Of a stretch of 64,000 nt of DNA, positions 53,093-62,393 are shown in pieces. The position numbers and the translations under genes were made by a program. Within the stretch, counting starts at the first letter, position 1; every line of letters starts with the position of its first letter. The notes under the pieces were generated by a model, which was not told where the DNA came from, ran no database searches, and saw only the letters and a list, made by a program, of their open reading frames with translations. This stretch comes from Planctobacterium marinum. Lineage in GTDB: Bacteria; Pseudomonadota; Gammaproteobacteria; Enterobacterales; Alteromonadaceae. Location: NCBI RefSeq assembly GCF_020687805.1, contig NZ_JAJEWQ010000001.1, positions 267,191 through 331,190 on the forward strand. The letters run 5' to 3'.

Positions 53093-53113
53093 TTCAGATA
53101 AGCTTGTTTTAGT

Positions 53114-54499
53114 TCAGGTAGAGAATTGGGTTCTTTCCAGGCCGTGTTTTTCCATCAGCCGACAAAAGGAGCGTCGTTCCTTTTTAGCTATTCTTGCTGC
53201 TTTGGAAATATTGCCTTCTGTTTTGACTAAAATACGGGTGAGGTAGTCCCGTTCAAATTGCACGATCAGTTCTTCCTTTGCAGCCTGAAACCCGTCAAAA
53301 GCCTCCAAATCACCGTTGATGCGATTAATTACATCGTTATCCGTTGTATTCGATCCGGTTAACAAGCTGGTGTCGGAAATAATAAAGCCTTCGGTTAAGT
53401 ACCAGGCTCGTTTTATGAAGTTTTCCAGCTCCCGAACGTTACCATCCCAGTTCCATGCCTGCATTGCTGTAATCATATTGGCAGACAGAACTTTAATTTG
53501 ATTGTTGCTTTGCAGGCTCAGGGTTGAAAGAAAATGTTGAGCCAGTATCTGAATGTCTTCGCCACGTTTTTTCAATGGCGGAAGCGGGATTTGCAATACA
53601 TCCAGGCGATACATCAAATCTTCCCGGAAGTCTTTTGCCTTAATCAGCTCCTTCATTTCTTTGTTAGAAGCAGCAATGATGCGCACATCAACGATTTTTA
53701 CATCGCTTCCACCTACCGGGCGTACTTCGCTGTCCTGCAGGAAGCGAAGTAATGCCACCTGAGCTTTTGGGGAAAGACTATCCACTTCATCGAGGAATAC
53801 CGTTCCCCGATTGGCCACTTCTAACAGACCGGTTTTGCTTTTCTGGGCGCCGGTAAACGCGCCTTTTTCGTGACCAAATAGTTCACTTAAAATCAGATCA
53901 TCAGTAAAGGCACCGCAGTTGATTGGCACAAAGGCTTCATTAGCACGATCACTCATATAGTGTACTGCTCTGGCGGTAAGCTCTTTACCGGTACCGGTTT
54001 GCCCTTTAATAAAAACATTGGTATTTGCGCAGGACACTTTTTTAATCAGTTTGACAGCCTTTAAAAAACTTGGCGAACGGCCATAGAAGTTCAGGCGTAA
54101 AAAGGTATCGTCCAGTTCTTTAGGGTAAAAATGCTGTCGTTGCAAAATACGCTGTTCAGCGTACTTAAGGTTATCAATGAGTTGACCACCGCCGGCCTGC
54201 CAAAACAATGTATTGTCACTGAGATATGGCGGCAATATTTGAGGTTTTTGCTCGGTAATAAGGTACAGGATTTGCTCATTAGTGCCATGATATTTGCGAA
54301 TATCAAGGGACTTAATCGCTTCCCATTGATTAACTAACACCAACCAGATTATGGGGTAGGTGGTATCGACTTCTTCATGACTGATGGTTTCATAGGGTCG
54401 GGTGACTATTTGCCCCGAGCCTAAAAGTTCTGCCACTGCGTAACTGGTGTATTCGTCTGTAAACGAAACTAATCTTATTTGTGTGTCCCTGATTATCAT
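53114..54499 (-). CDS. Sigma-54-dependent activator of the T6SS (VasH-like)
   Basis: The 461-residue product has an N-terminal domain (~residues 1-130) without a receiver aspartate or GAF motif that I recognise. The AAA+ domain follows: Walker A GQTGTGKE (166-173), the sigma-54 contact loop GAFTGA (213-218), Walker B GTVFLDEVDSL and the arginine-finger region FREDLMYRLDVLQI. A Fis-type HTH (NISKAARIAKKERRSFCRLMEKH) ends the protein. Such regulators open sigma-54 promoters, and the T6SS operon promoter at 52486-52501 is of that type, so it is the likely target. Confidence 0.92.
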   Translation of the reverse strand: MIIRDTQIRLVSFTDEYTSYAVAELLGSGQIVTRPYETISHEEVDTTYPIIWLVLVNQWEAIKSLDIRKYHGTNEQILYLITEQKPQILPPYLSDNTLFWQAGGGQLIDNLKYAEQRILQRQHFYPKELDDTFLRLNFYGRSPSFLKAVKLIKKVSCANTNVFIKGQTGTGKELTARAVHYMSDRANEAFVPINCGAFTDDLILSELFGHEKGAFTGAQKSKTGLLEVANRGTVFLDEVDSLSPKAQVALLRFLQDSEVRPVGGSDVKIVDVRIIAASNKEMKELIKAKDFREDLMYRLDVLQIPLPPLKKRGEDIQILAQHFLSTLSLQSNNQIKVLSANMITAMQAWNWDGNVRELENFIKRAWYLTEGFIISDTSLLTGSNTTDNDVINRINGDLEAFDGFQAAKEELIVQFERDYLTRILVKTEGNISKAARIAKKERRSFCRLMEKHGLERTQFST

Positions 54500-54691
54500 A
54501 ACGACGCTAATAGTTATGTTTAGAACATTATAAGTAGATGATTATGTTATTGTTTGCAACATAGATGAGGCAAAAATTCACCAAAATTCATAATTTCCTT
54601 AAAATCGGATTAAATGTGATGGGAATAAATCTACATTGATTAAAAAACACTCACCAATATAATTTTGTTTTAAAAACATTAAGTTAATGGT

Positions 54692-55354
54692 TCAGTCAGT
54701 CGGGTTATTAAGCAATTTTTGATAAATTTCCAAAACTTTGGTGGGTTCAGCACGCAATGTATAGTCTTCTTCTATGAATCGAAAATGAATTTTGTAATTT
54801 TGGTCAATTACGAAGGTGGCAGGTACCGGAAGTCTGAAATTTTGTTCTTTATTGCGTTGTTCAAGATCGATTTCCCAGCGTTTTAGCAACTCAATCATTT
54901 CTGCATCCAGTTCCCATATCAACCCCAGATCTTGTGCAAACGCCAAACCCTCATCATATAAAATGGGAAACGTGATATTATTGTCTTGTTTGGCCTGCAA
55001 CGTATACTCAGGTAATTCAGGCGTGATAGCCACCAGGTTAATTGTGTCATTGGCGTTGTCGCAATAGTTTTGCCAGGCCTGCATTTCAAGCATGCAATAG
55101 GGACACCAACCACCGCGGATAAAAGTAATTATCAATGGCCTGTCGTTAACTAAATGGTCGCTACTTAAAGGGATATCATACAAGGTCTTTAACTGGAACT
55201 TTGGCATAATACTGCCCACAGGAAGACAGGTAGCGCACACCGAGTGGGACTGAAATAAAGACAAGCTGCGGTTGATGGTTTCCAGTATTTCCGCAGGTGT
55301 AGAGGCATCAAACGTGCTTTTAAATTGTCTCAGCGTATCCGTTAAATCTGCCAT
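54692..55354 (-). CDS. Peroxiredoxin-like (AhpC/TSA fold) protein
   Basis: The 220-residue cytoplasmic product has a thioredoxin fold with IITFIRGGWCPYCMLEMQAWQ, i.e. a CxxC active site, then VAITPE and VPATFVIDQNYKIHFRF. This is the peroxiredoxin-like group often found as single genes. It would reduce peroxides or act as a thiol oxidoreductase. An additional CATC motif near residue 40 is unusual and may be a second redox pair. It appears monocistronic. Confidence 0.85.
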   Translation of the reverse strand: MADLTDTLRQFKSTFDASTPAEILETINRSLSLFQSHSVCATCLPVGSIMPKFQLKTLYDIPLSSDHLVNDRPLIITFIRGGWCPYCMLEMQAWQNYCDNANDTINLVAITPELPEYTLQAKQDNNITFPILYDEGLAFAQDLGLIWELDAEMIELLKRWEIDLEQRNKEQNFRLPVPATFVIDQNYKIHFRFIEEDYTLRAEPTKVLEIYQKLLNNPTD

Positions 55355-55431
55355 GGTTTAAAACTCTGGTGGGCTTTATTAAAGTTATAGCTCACAAGAA
55401 AGTTTTGTGCCTGGAAAAGCGCTTTTAGAGT

Positions 55432-55842
55432 TTAATTACTGGTTTTCTTTTTGATTTCGCTGAGCTCTGTCAGCAATTCGTTCTCGCGAATACGCAATGC
55501 ACCCAATTCAAAGGTGATTTCTTCAGAGCGGCTGGCAAAACGACCATAGTCGCTTTTAGTCACCTGATCAGATAATTCGATGGTGGGCTCTTTAGTGATT
55601 TCAATCGCAGAAGCCGTCGGAGAGTGGGATTCAACTTCGTCGAAAAGCAATTTTGATTTGCTTTTTGCCTGAGAGTCTAACATCTGTAGTTTTTCGCCAA
55701 AGCGATCTAAGGCGGGTCTGTTTACGTTCAAACCTAGTTCAACACATTCTTTATGAGTCGCTTCGTAGTTACCATAATCATACTTGCGAATGATTTTCTT
55801 AACCATTTCCACTTTTTCAACTTGAAGCTTTTTATTAAACAT
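55432..55842 (-). CDS. Unknown soluble protein with C-terminal coiled coil
   Basis: The 136-residue product has no signal peptide. Its N-terminal half (EMVKKIIRKYDYGNYEATHKECVELGLNVNRPALDRFGEKL) looks like a small helical, possibly DNA-binding, module. The last 35 residues (EEITFELGALRIRENELLTELSEIKKK) form a clear coiled coil. I do not recognise a family. It is flanked by AT-rich gaps and seems to stand alone. Confidence 0.6.
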   Translation of the reverse strand: MFNKKLQVEKVEMVKKIIRKYDYGNYEATHKECVELGLNVNRPALDRFGEKLQMLDSQAKSKSKLLFDEVESHSPTASAIEITKEPTIELSDQVTKSDYGRFASRSEEITFELGALRIRENELLTELSEIKKKTSN

Positions 55843-56079
55843 CGGTATTTACTTCATCTTACTAACATACAGGATAATGCCAGACCTAATAACGTTTAGA
55901 TAGTTAATAGTTTATTAACATCTTAATCCGAAATAATAAGTTAAAAAAACAGCAGTTGAAAGTGAAAATGTACAAAAATTGACTTTATTTGCTGATTTTT
56001 TGTTGTATTTTCTGTACAAAATCTGCGATTCAGCAACGTAATAGGTCGCATTTGCAACGCCAATTTACGCAGCAGCCTG

Positions 56080-57312
56080 TCACCGTACAGTGACATCCAG
56101 CCAAACCAATCGGTGATCGGAACTACTCACGCCACGTTCATCTTCACTTACCAGTGTTGCTAATTCGCTGTCTGCGGCAGGCCAAAATACACCAGCATTA
56201 TGTATATTCAGGCCAAACGCGGATGGGATGACATAATCGGCGCGCATTTTCCACGCCGCTGTATGATAACGACACCATTGAGATTGCGCATTATGAGGCA
56301 CATCGCATGTTCGCTGAGGAATGTGTTGCGCTACCTGGCGTTCTGAAAATCCCGGCGCCACTTTGGGATTGTGCAGTAACTCGGTGATCGCTCGCTTGCC
56401 ATTGATTTCGGTTGCATCTCCTTCAACCGTGGAAGCGTTCAGGTCGCCAAGAATAACAAACCTGTCATTGCCCTTTAACCCCGAGCTTGGTACCCCATTG
56501 TCGTTATACAACCAGTTCAGGTCTCCGTTTACATAGTGTTGCCAGAATTTGATTTCATCAAAATTTCTGCGCCCATTCCGATCTTCCTCACCATCAAAAA
56601 CGGGGGGAGTTGGGTGCGAAATAAGCGCATGAACTACCTTGCCGTGGATCTTCACTGGAATATCTGCATGGGTTTTAGAAGATAAGCGAAACTGCTTTAT
56701 GCCTTCGTCAGAGTACCAGGCTTTGCCATCTAATTGCGGTAGCAGCGCGCCGGGGAGATCTTTCCACAGAAAGCGTTGGAAGGTCTGAATCTGAGATTCC
56801 AGAATCGGGAATTTGGACAACAATGCCATGCAATACTGACCATCATAATGACCAAATCCAAATTTATCAGGACGTTGCTCACTGCCTCGGAAGTTGATAC
56901 CGGCACTGACTCCGGTATTGCATTCTGGTTGATAAATATAGGGGTATTCCAAGTCTTGCAGGTTTGCGTGACCTCGTTTCAGATACAAGTCGAGATAAAT
57001 TTGTAAGGTCTTGCCTTGGTCATTGCCGTCTATTTCGTTTAGTAAAAGGATATCCGGTGCCACACGCTGAATGATTTCAGCGGATTTTAATGCCGCCGGG
57101 TAATCACCCTTTGAAAGCAGTTGGGCTAATTCTCCCCGCTGTTTAGCCTGGTCAAGACCGATATTAAATGTGGCGACTCTTATTGCGTCTGGAGATCGGT
57201 TACTGTCTTGCATAGTTGCATTAACATAAAGGTTAAATGAGAGATAAATCAATAAGCTGTATATGAATCTAACGGTATTTTTAACCGCAACATCAGTTTG
57301 TTTCCGTAGCAT
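56080..57312 (-). CDS. Secreted endonuclease/exonuclease/phosphatase family protein
   Basis: The 410-residue product has an N-terminal export segment (FIYSLLIYLSFNLYVNA). It then has the EEP fold: RVATFNIGLD, DILLLNEIDGND with the metal-binding Glu, FVILGDLNAST (GDLN) and SSDHRLVWLDV (SDH). Members hydrolyse phosphodiesters, including extracellular DNA and lipid head groups. The long insertion with VHALISHPTPPVFDGEED is typical of the secreted alteromonad type. It is divergent from rlmA. Confidence 0.85.
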   Translation of the reverse strand: MLRKQTDVAVKNTVRFIYSLLIYLSFNLYVNATMQDSNRSPDAIRVATFNIGLDQAKQRGELAQLLSKGDYPAALKSAEIIQRVAPDILLLNEIDGNDQGKTLQIYLDLYLKRGHANLQDLEYPYIYQPECNTGVSAGINFRGSEQRPDKFGFGHYDGQYCMALLSKFPILESQIQTFQRFLWKDLPGALLPQLDGKAWYSDEGIKQFRLSSKTHADIPVKIHGKVVHALISHPTPPVFDGEEDRNGRRNFDEIKFWQHYVNGDLNWLYNDNGVPSSGLKGNDRFVILGDLNASTVEGDATEINGKRAITELLHNPKVAPGFSERQVAQHIPQRTCDVPHNAQSQWCRYHTAAWKMRADYVIPSAFGLNIHNAGVFWPAADSELATLVSEDERGVSSSDHRLVWLDVTVR

Positions 57313-57379
57313 CAGGAACTAATTTTTGCGAAAATAGACGGCCACAATAACTGAAGACCCCGGAGAGGAGAAGTCAAAC

Positions 57380-58250
57380 TTGAATAAAACAACCTCTCCA
57401 GATGACAAAATGCATCCGAAATCCTCACTTTATCTCTGTCCGATATGTAAGCAGCACCTTGAACCCGTCCAGCGGTCTTTTAAGTGCGTTAACAATCACC
57501 TGTTTGATATCGCTAAAGAAGGCTATATTAATCTTTTACCGGTAAACAAAAAACGCAGTAAAGCGCCTGGCGACAGTAAAGCGATGTTACTTGCCCGGCG
57601 GGACTTTCTCACGGCAGGGTATTACCAATGTTTAGTTAAAGCACTGGAAGAGACCCTCAAAGCGCAGTGTAAGCATGATCTGACGACTGTTTTAGACCTG
57701 GGCTGTGGCGAAGGATTTTATGGTCGTGAATTGCAGCAATTGTTAGCCGACCGTTTTAATCATGTTGGATTTTGGGGGGGCGGACATTTCTAAGTTTGCC
57801 GTCCAGTTGGCGGCTAAACAGTTTAAAGCCGCCAGTTATTCTGTGGCCAGTGCTGCGAATCTGCCTTATCGCGACGGCAGCTTTGACGTAGTGCTTGATA
57901 TTTTTGCGCCTTACAGTCTGCCAGAAGTTCATCGATGCCTGAAATCCGAGGGAATTTTCCTATTGGTTGGGCCCGGCAGGGAACACCTTTCTGAGTTGGC
58001 CGGTCTGGTATATGACTCAGTTAACTCGCACAAGGGAAATCCGGTCAAACAGGATGACAGCATTTTACTGTCACCCATTTTCCAGCGACGGGTCACGGAG
58101 CAACAAACCATAGCCGGTGAACAAATATTAAACTTATTGATGATGACCCCGTATTATTGGTCAATATCCGAGGATAAAAAACAACAAATTAACAGTTTGA
58201 CGAGTCTGAACGTGACACTTGATTTTGAATTGCAAGTGTTTAAGAAATAG
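57380..58250 (+). pseudogene. rlmA: 23S rRNA (guanine-745-N1) methyltransferase, one-base frameshift
   Basis: Two overlapping frames together give a full RlmA. The first (57380-57793) has the zinc ribbon (LCPICKQ…FKCVNNHLFD), GYINLLPVNKKRSKAPGDS and the SAM motif LDLGCGEGFYG. The second frame continues with ADISKFAVQLAAKQF, LPYRDGSFDVVLDIFAP and LLVGPGREHL. The break is at a G7 tract (57774-57780). With six G the frame reads V-G-F-W-G-A-D-I-S-K, matching the family, so one G is extra. The start is TTG 57380 with GAGGAG upstream. It is a real mutation, a slippage site or a sequencing error. Confidence 0.88.
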
Positions 58251-58390
58251 CGGTTGAATCGAACACAGGGTAATCCGCGCAGTAGATAATGGATGAAGAT
58301 AATCCAACCTGCGAGCACCTTGTCACTATAACGACGAAATAAGCGAGGCAACACTCGCAAAGAAGAATTCTTACAGGAGATAGTTGGGTA

Positions 58391-59041
58391 ATGATCAAAC
58401 TAAACGACATTGAAGCACGTATTATAGGTGTCTTATTAGAGAAGGAAATTACCACGCCGGAGCAGTACCCGCTGTCCCTCAATGGCCTGACCGTGGGCTG
58501 TAATCAGAAAAGTAACCGGGAACCTGTCATGACATTGAGTGAAACCGATGTTCAGAGTGGCCTGGATTCGTTAGCCTCGAAACGACAAATTATGGAAGAC
58601 ACCTGGGGCAGCCGGGTTACCAAATACAAGCACAAATTTTGTAATACGGAATTTGGCAGTTACAAATTTACCGCTCAACAAACTGCCATTGTGTGTCTGT
58701 TATTATTAAGAGGGCCACAAACACCAGGTGAACTGCGTACCCGTAGTAATCGACTGGCAGAGTTTAGTAATGTCGACGAGGTTGAATCTGCGTTGCAATC
58801 GTTAATGGATTTTAACCAGGATCAGTTGGTGCAACGGTTGCCACGAGAACCTGGTAAGCGGGAAAGCCGCTATGCACATTGTTTCGCTGAGCAAGAACAA
58901 ACTCCTCAGCTCATTGATGCCTGCGAAGACGTCATAGCCGATGAGGACGATTTGCTAAGTCGGGTGATAAAACTTGAAGAGCAAGTCAGAGATCTTACAG
59001 ACCAACTTGCAAAATTAAACCGCGTCAATGACACGATTTAA
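58391..59041 (+). CDS. yceH: YceH family protein (DUF480)
   Basis: The 216-residue product starts with an AGGAGA ribosome-binding site before the ATG. It shows the DUF480 pattern: [44 protein letters not shown], then [18 protein letters not shown] and [14 protein letters not shown]. The family folds as two winged helices and is of unknown function. It is encoded 18 bp before the next gene on the same strand, so the two may form an operon. Confidence 0.92.
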   Translation: MIKLNDIEARIIGVLLEKEITTPEQYPLSLNGLTVGCNQKSNREPVMTLSETDVQSGLDSLASKRQIMEDTWGSRVTKYKHKFCNTEFGSYKFTAQQTAIVCLLLLRGPQTPGELRTRSNRLAEFSNVDEVESALQSLMDFNQDQLVQRLPREPGKRESRYAHCFAEQEQTPQLIDACEDVIADEDDLLSRVIKLEEQVRDLTDQLAKLNRVNDTI

Positions 59042-59058
59042 CAGCCGGAACTAACGTT

Positions 59059-59475
59059 ATGCAAGATTCAACAAACCGTGTAACTCCGACTGGCAAATTA
59101 GCACTCTCCCTGGATGTGTCGTTACGCATTTTGTTTATCAGCGCCACCGGCCCGTTTGGCGCTGACTTTGCTGAGCGTTATCACGCCCAAATAGCGCCTT
59201 TGCGCAGCGCTTTACAGCCCATAGCCTGGGGCAGCCTGGCAACGGTGGTTGCTGGTGAAAGCCTGGCTAATGATGAGGTCAGAGATTTCTTGATCAGCTC
59301 AATCAAAGACGCCAAAAGTCTTGGGTTAAAGGTAACCGCTCTGGTGTTAGAACAAGATGCGCCGCAGGGAAATGTTCAGTGGTGGGATTCTGTTTATCAA
59401 CAGACAGGTCTTAGGTACCGACTCTTTTATAAAAGACAGGAGGCGATTTCCTTTCTGATTCAGTCACTTTCATAG
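59059..59475 (+). CDS. Unknown small protein downstream of yceH
   Basis: The 138-residue product has no signal peptide. The sequence SLRILFISATGPFGADFAERYHAQIAPLRSALQPIAWGSLATVVAG suggests an alpha/beta fold, possibly like a STAS-type or similar small domain, but I cannot assign a family. It lies 17 bp after yceH. Confidence 0.6.
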   Translation: MQDSTNRVTPTGKLALSLDVSLRILFISATGPFGADFAERYHAQIAPLRSALQPIAWGSLATVVAGESLANDEVRDFLISSIKDAKSLGLKVTALVLEQDAPQGNVQWWDSVYQQTGLRYRLFYKRQEAISFLIQSLS

Positions 59476-59707
59476 ACAGTACAGCCTCCTCCGATTAATT
59501 TTTGGTCAATAATATTCTCCTTGGTTTTCAAATTTATCTGCCTGATTTCACTAATAATCCATTTGCAACTATATTTAAGTTAAATGGGTTACATATTATG
59601 TAAACTGTTTCACGGAATTGTTAAAAATTTGAATTTGGTGGCTCACACATTTTAAATTTAAATGATACTATTCTGACCGTTTCCATCGTGACAGAGGAAT
59701 TAAACCA

Positions 59708-59968
59708 TTGGATAAAGAAGAAAAATTTAACCCGGAACGATTGCGCAACATGCGTAAAGAGGCCGGAATTACACAAAAACAATTAGGGGATATTTTAGGA
59801 CTCAGTAGAGAGACGGTGCTGCACATTGAAAATGGCGCGCCCGGTTCTATTGATACTCTTGAAATTCATGTGATCAGAAACTGGTATATCGCTTGTGAGG
59901 ATAAGATTTGTCAGCCCACTAAAGATGAGTGGGCGATCTATATTAAATCGTTTTTCGATATTAAATAG
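59708..59968 (+). CDS. XRE-family helix-turn-helix regulator
   Basis: The 86-residue product starts at TTG 59708, with AGAGGA 9 nt upstream. It has a HTH_3 domain: LRNMRKEAGITQKQLGDILGLSRETVLHIENGAPGS, followed by a C-terminal helix-rich tail with two cysteines (IACEDKICQP). It resembles phage or plasmid-type repressors in size but no mobile genes are near. It is followed by a terminator at 59998. Confidence 0.85.
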   Translation: MDKEEKFNPERLRNMRKEAGITQKQLGDILGLSRETVLHIENGAPGSIDTLEIHVIRNWYIACEDKICQPTKDEWAIYIKSFFDIK

Positions 59969-59997
59969 GTAACTATTTTATCTTAATACAAGCATTT

Positions 59998-60051
59998 AAA
60001 AATGCTCAGTAGCTTAGTAACTTTGACAATTATTAACTGCTGGGCATTTTT
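59998..60051 (+). terminator. Terminator after the XRE gene
   Basis: AAAAATGCTCAG (59998-60009) pairs, with one G-T wobble, with CTGGGCATTTTT (60040-60051), which is followed by GTTTTTAAA. The loop is long (about 30 nt). Confidence 0.55.
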
Positions 60052-60470
60052 GTTTTTAAACGCTGCTGTTTTTCTGATGTAACTGAATTTAAAACGTTTT
60101 TCATTTTATAATCATCGGTAAAAAACGCCTGCTGAAGATGGCTTTTGCCAGGACACTGAGTGAGTGTCTAATGGTATTTGACGAGCCAACAGGGTTTCTC
60201 ACGGTTGTTTGTCGGTTAAGCTTCATTCTGCTATAAAAACCAGACAATATTGTTCCAGGTGAACAGCTATGTTCATACCAGACATGGCAGTGAAAGAATA
60301 CATTGATACGGTGAAAGTCCTGGCAACTGGTCGTTCCGATACACAATTTCACTAATTACATGCCTAATCGTACATAATCATAAAGCAACAACTGCTCTGG
60401 CAGTAATTTTCCGGTAGAGTATTGCGCTCAAAAACTAATACCTCAGAACTCTATAGGTGTCAGGACTGTT
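60052..60470. other. Intergenic region before the AraC gene
   Basis: About 420 bp contain no convincing gene. Frames of 28 (plus) and 83 (minus) codons have no RBS and no recognisable domain. The promoter of the AraC-type gene at 60471 must lie at the right end. Confidence 0.45.
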
Positions 60471-61367
60471 ATGGCCGGAAAGCGTGAAAAGTTAGACTTG
60501 CTCAGTGAGCAGCTAAGACAAATCGGATTGCAGGATGGGGTTAATCAAACCAAAGTTTCAGGCGTTGCCTGTTTTAAATCTTCGGTTACGCAATCCAAAT
60601 GCCCCAATCTGTATGAGCCACTGATATGCCTGATAGCACAAGGTGAAAAGGTCTGTCATGTAGGATCGGAAGTATACAGGTACAGGTCCGGAAACTTTTT
60701 CATTAATTTTTTACCCCTACCGGTGCAAACAGAAGTGGTGGATGCTTCAGAACAGACCCCCTTTTTGTCCGCAGCATTAGGTATTAATTTGGTGCGTTTG
60801 GCCGAAATCATTTTACAAATTGAAAGACTGCAAAGTGACGTTGATGTTGTCGAGCACAAACCTTTGGATGCCTCATGTGTTGTTGTCGGAGAAGCTGATG
60901 TTGACTTGATTGATGCCTTTAACAGACTGTTAAAGGTCAGCGGTTCAGCGACTGAAGCGGCGATACTGGGGGATGCTATTGTGGATGAAATCTACTTCAG
61001 AATCTTAACGGGTGAACATGGCTTTGCATTGCGCGAACTATTGAACCAATACGGACACATTCAACCATTGTCGAAAGCGGTAAATTACATCCACGCCAAC
61101 CTGAATAAAAGCATTCAGGTTGAACAATTGGCGAGTTTATCGAATATGAGTAAGACGGCTTTTTACAATGCCTTCAAGCGCCTGATGCATTTACCACCTA
61201 ATCAGTACATCAAAGGCATAAAGTTACAAAGAGCACAAGCGCTGCTTAAACAGGGAATGCAGGCCAATGAAGCCAGCTTTCATGTTGGATACAGCAGCTT
61301 TTCCCAGTTCAGTCGCGAGTACAAGCGTTTTTTCGGTTTTTCGCCTTCACAAACTGCGGCAGCTTAA
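60471..61367 (+). CDS. AraC-family transcriptional regulator
   Basis: The 298-residue product has an AraC N-terminal (cupin-type) domain with YEPLICLIAQGEKVCHVGSEVYRYRSGNFFINFLPLPVQTEV. Its C-terminal double HTH includes SIQVEQLASLSNMSKTAFYNAFKRLMHLPPNQYIKGIKLQRAQALL and EASFHVGYSSFSQFSREYKRFFGFSP. It belongs to the AraC_N subgroup that often controls an adjacent oxidoreductase; no such gene is next to it here. Its stop overlaps the convergent membrane gene by 4 bp. Confidence 0.93.
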   Translation: MAGKREKLDLLSEQLRQIGLQDGVNQTKVSGVACFKSSVTQSKCPNLYEPLICLIAQGEKVCHVGSEVYRYRSGNFFINFLPLPVQTEVVDASEQTPFLSAALGINLVRLAEIILQIERLQSDVDVVEHKPLDASCVVVGEADVDLIDAFNRLLKVSGSATEAAILGDAIVDEIYFRILTGEHGFALRELLNQYGHIQPLSKAVNYIHANLNKSIQVEQLASLSNMSKTAFYNAFKRLMHLPPNQYIKGIKLQRAQALLKQGMQANEASFHVGYSSFSQFSREYKRFFGFSPSQTAAA

Positions 61368-61756
61368 ACCCGAATGAGCTTCTTGTTGAACCGATGCCGA
61401 ATTAGCAGCAACAGCAACACATCTACGAGCAGGTGAACTAAAGTTGCCCCCATGGCACCTAAACCTCCTGATTGCGCAAGCGCCGGCACAAACTTTCCTG
61501 AAACTGAGGCGTTGTTAATCAGGTCAGATAATGCCAGTGCCAGCAGGCCGTATTCTTTGTGTACCGCTAATACATTGATCAGCGCGAACACGAAAAACAA
61601 TCCGGAAATCGCCAGGTATTTATCTTTATTCCAGGACATGTTGTCAGAATAAATCCAGCCAATGAGCACTGCACAGGCGGTGACGTAGAAGTTCCAGAGA
61701 AAATTAATCTGGTCTCTGATTTGAAAAACGACACTGACAAGTTCTGATTCGGTCAT
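61364..61756 (-). CDS. Small integral membrane protein, unknown
   Basis: The 130-residue product has about four hydrophobic segments (VTACAVLIGWIYS, YLAISGLFFVFALINVLAV, GLLALALSDLI weakly, and LVHLLVDVLLLLLI). The N-terminus is amphipathic. It ends head-to-head with the AraC gene. No motif is recognised. Confidence 0.6.
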   Translation of the reverse strand: MTESELVSVVFQIRDQINFLWNFYVTACAVLIGWIYSDNMSWNKDKYLAISGLFFVFALINVLAVHKEYGLLALALSDLINNASVSGKFVPALAQSGGLGAMGATLVHLLVDVLLLLLIRHRFNKKLIRV

Positions 61757-61887
61757 TTATTTGCTCTTTTTATGTTTCGCTTAGTGTAAACAAAAATCCC
61801 GCCATGTGTAATTCATAAATCATTTTGCACTTACACATATCACAGAGAACTGGTAGGTGTTGCCTATAATTTGTAAGATGTCGGATT

Positions 61888-62262
61888 ATGGCTGGATCAT
61901 TTTTAAGTCCCCCTGATCATACTTCCACAGAAGAGTCCTTGTTTCGACAACTGGTTGCTCCCGCGCTGTTGCGGGCTAAGCAATTGCAACGTCAATTTGA
62001 AAGACTGGCCAGCCACGATGTCAGTGAACACCATAGATTATTGAAAGAAATTGAGCAGGCTGAGCACAATGTCTGGCAGGCCATCGCATTAGCTACTGCG
62101 GATATCAATCCTTCGTTGATTTCCGAAGTGTCCGCAGCTTCCCCAATGTCTTTGAAGCCAAAAGATAAAGAGTGGATGGAAAAATGTCTTGTGGAGTCCA
62201 GCTTGCCGTTGCTGGAAGAGGGCGATTTTACGCCTATTCGCTTTTTACAGGATCGCCGGTAG
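61888..62262 (+). CDS. Unknown helical protein
   Basis: The 124-residue product has no signal peptide and is rich in Leu, Glu, His and Gln (LVAPALLRAKQLQRQFERLASHDVSEHHRLLKEIEQAEHN), consistent with a helical bundle. The RBS is weak. No family is recognised. Confidence 0.5.
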   Translation: MAGSFLSPPDHTSTEESLFRQLVAPALLRAKQLQRQFERLASHDVSEHHRLLKEIEQAEHNVWQAIALATADINPSLISEVSAASPMSLKPKDKEWMEKCLVESSLPLLEEGDFTPIRFLQDRR

Positions 62263-62393
62263 CGCGCAGCGCGTTTCGATGTTCAGAATAATCGGGGTAA
62301 AAACGGTGTTGCTCTGGATAAGGCTTAATTTTTGCTTAAAATCTGTTATTCATGTCTTCTTTGACGATCAGACACATTTTTGACGGGTGCATT

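Noticed and set aside
53043-53246. A 67-codon plus-strand frame overlapping the 3' end of the sigma-54 activator.
   Set aside because: It spans the activator's terminator and HTH coding region and is antisense to a well-supported gene.
60101-60352. An 83-codon minus-strand frame in the gap before the AraC gene.
   Set aside because: Cys/His-rich low-quality sequence without RBS; a plus-strand 28-codon frame in the same place is equally weak.
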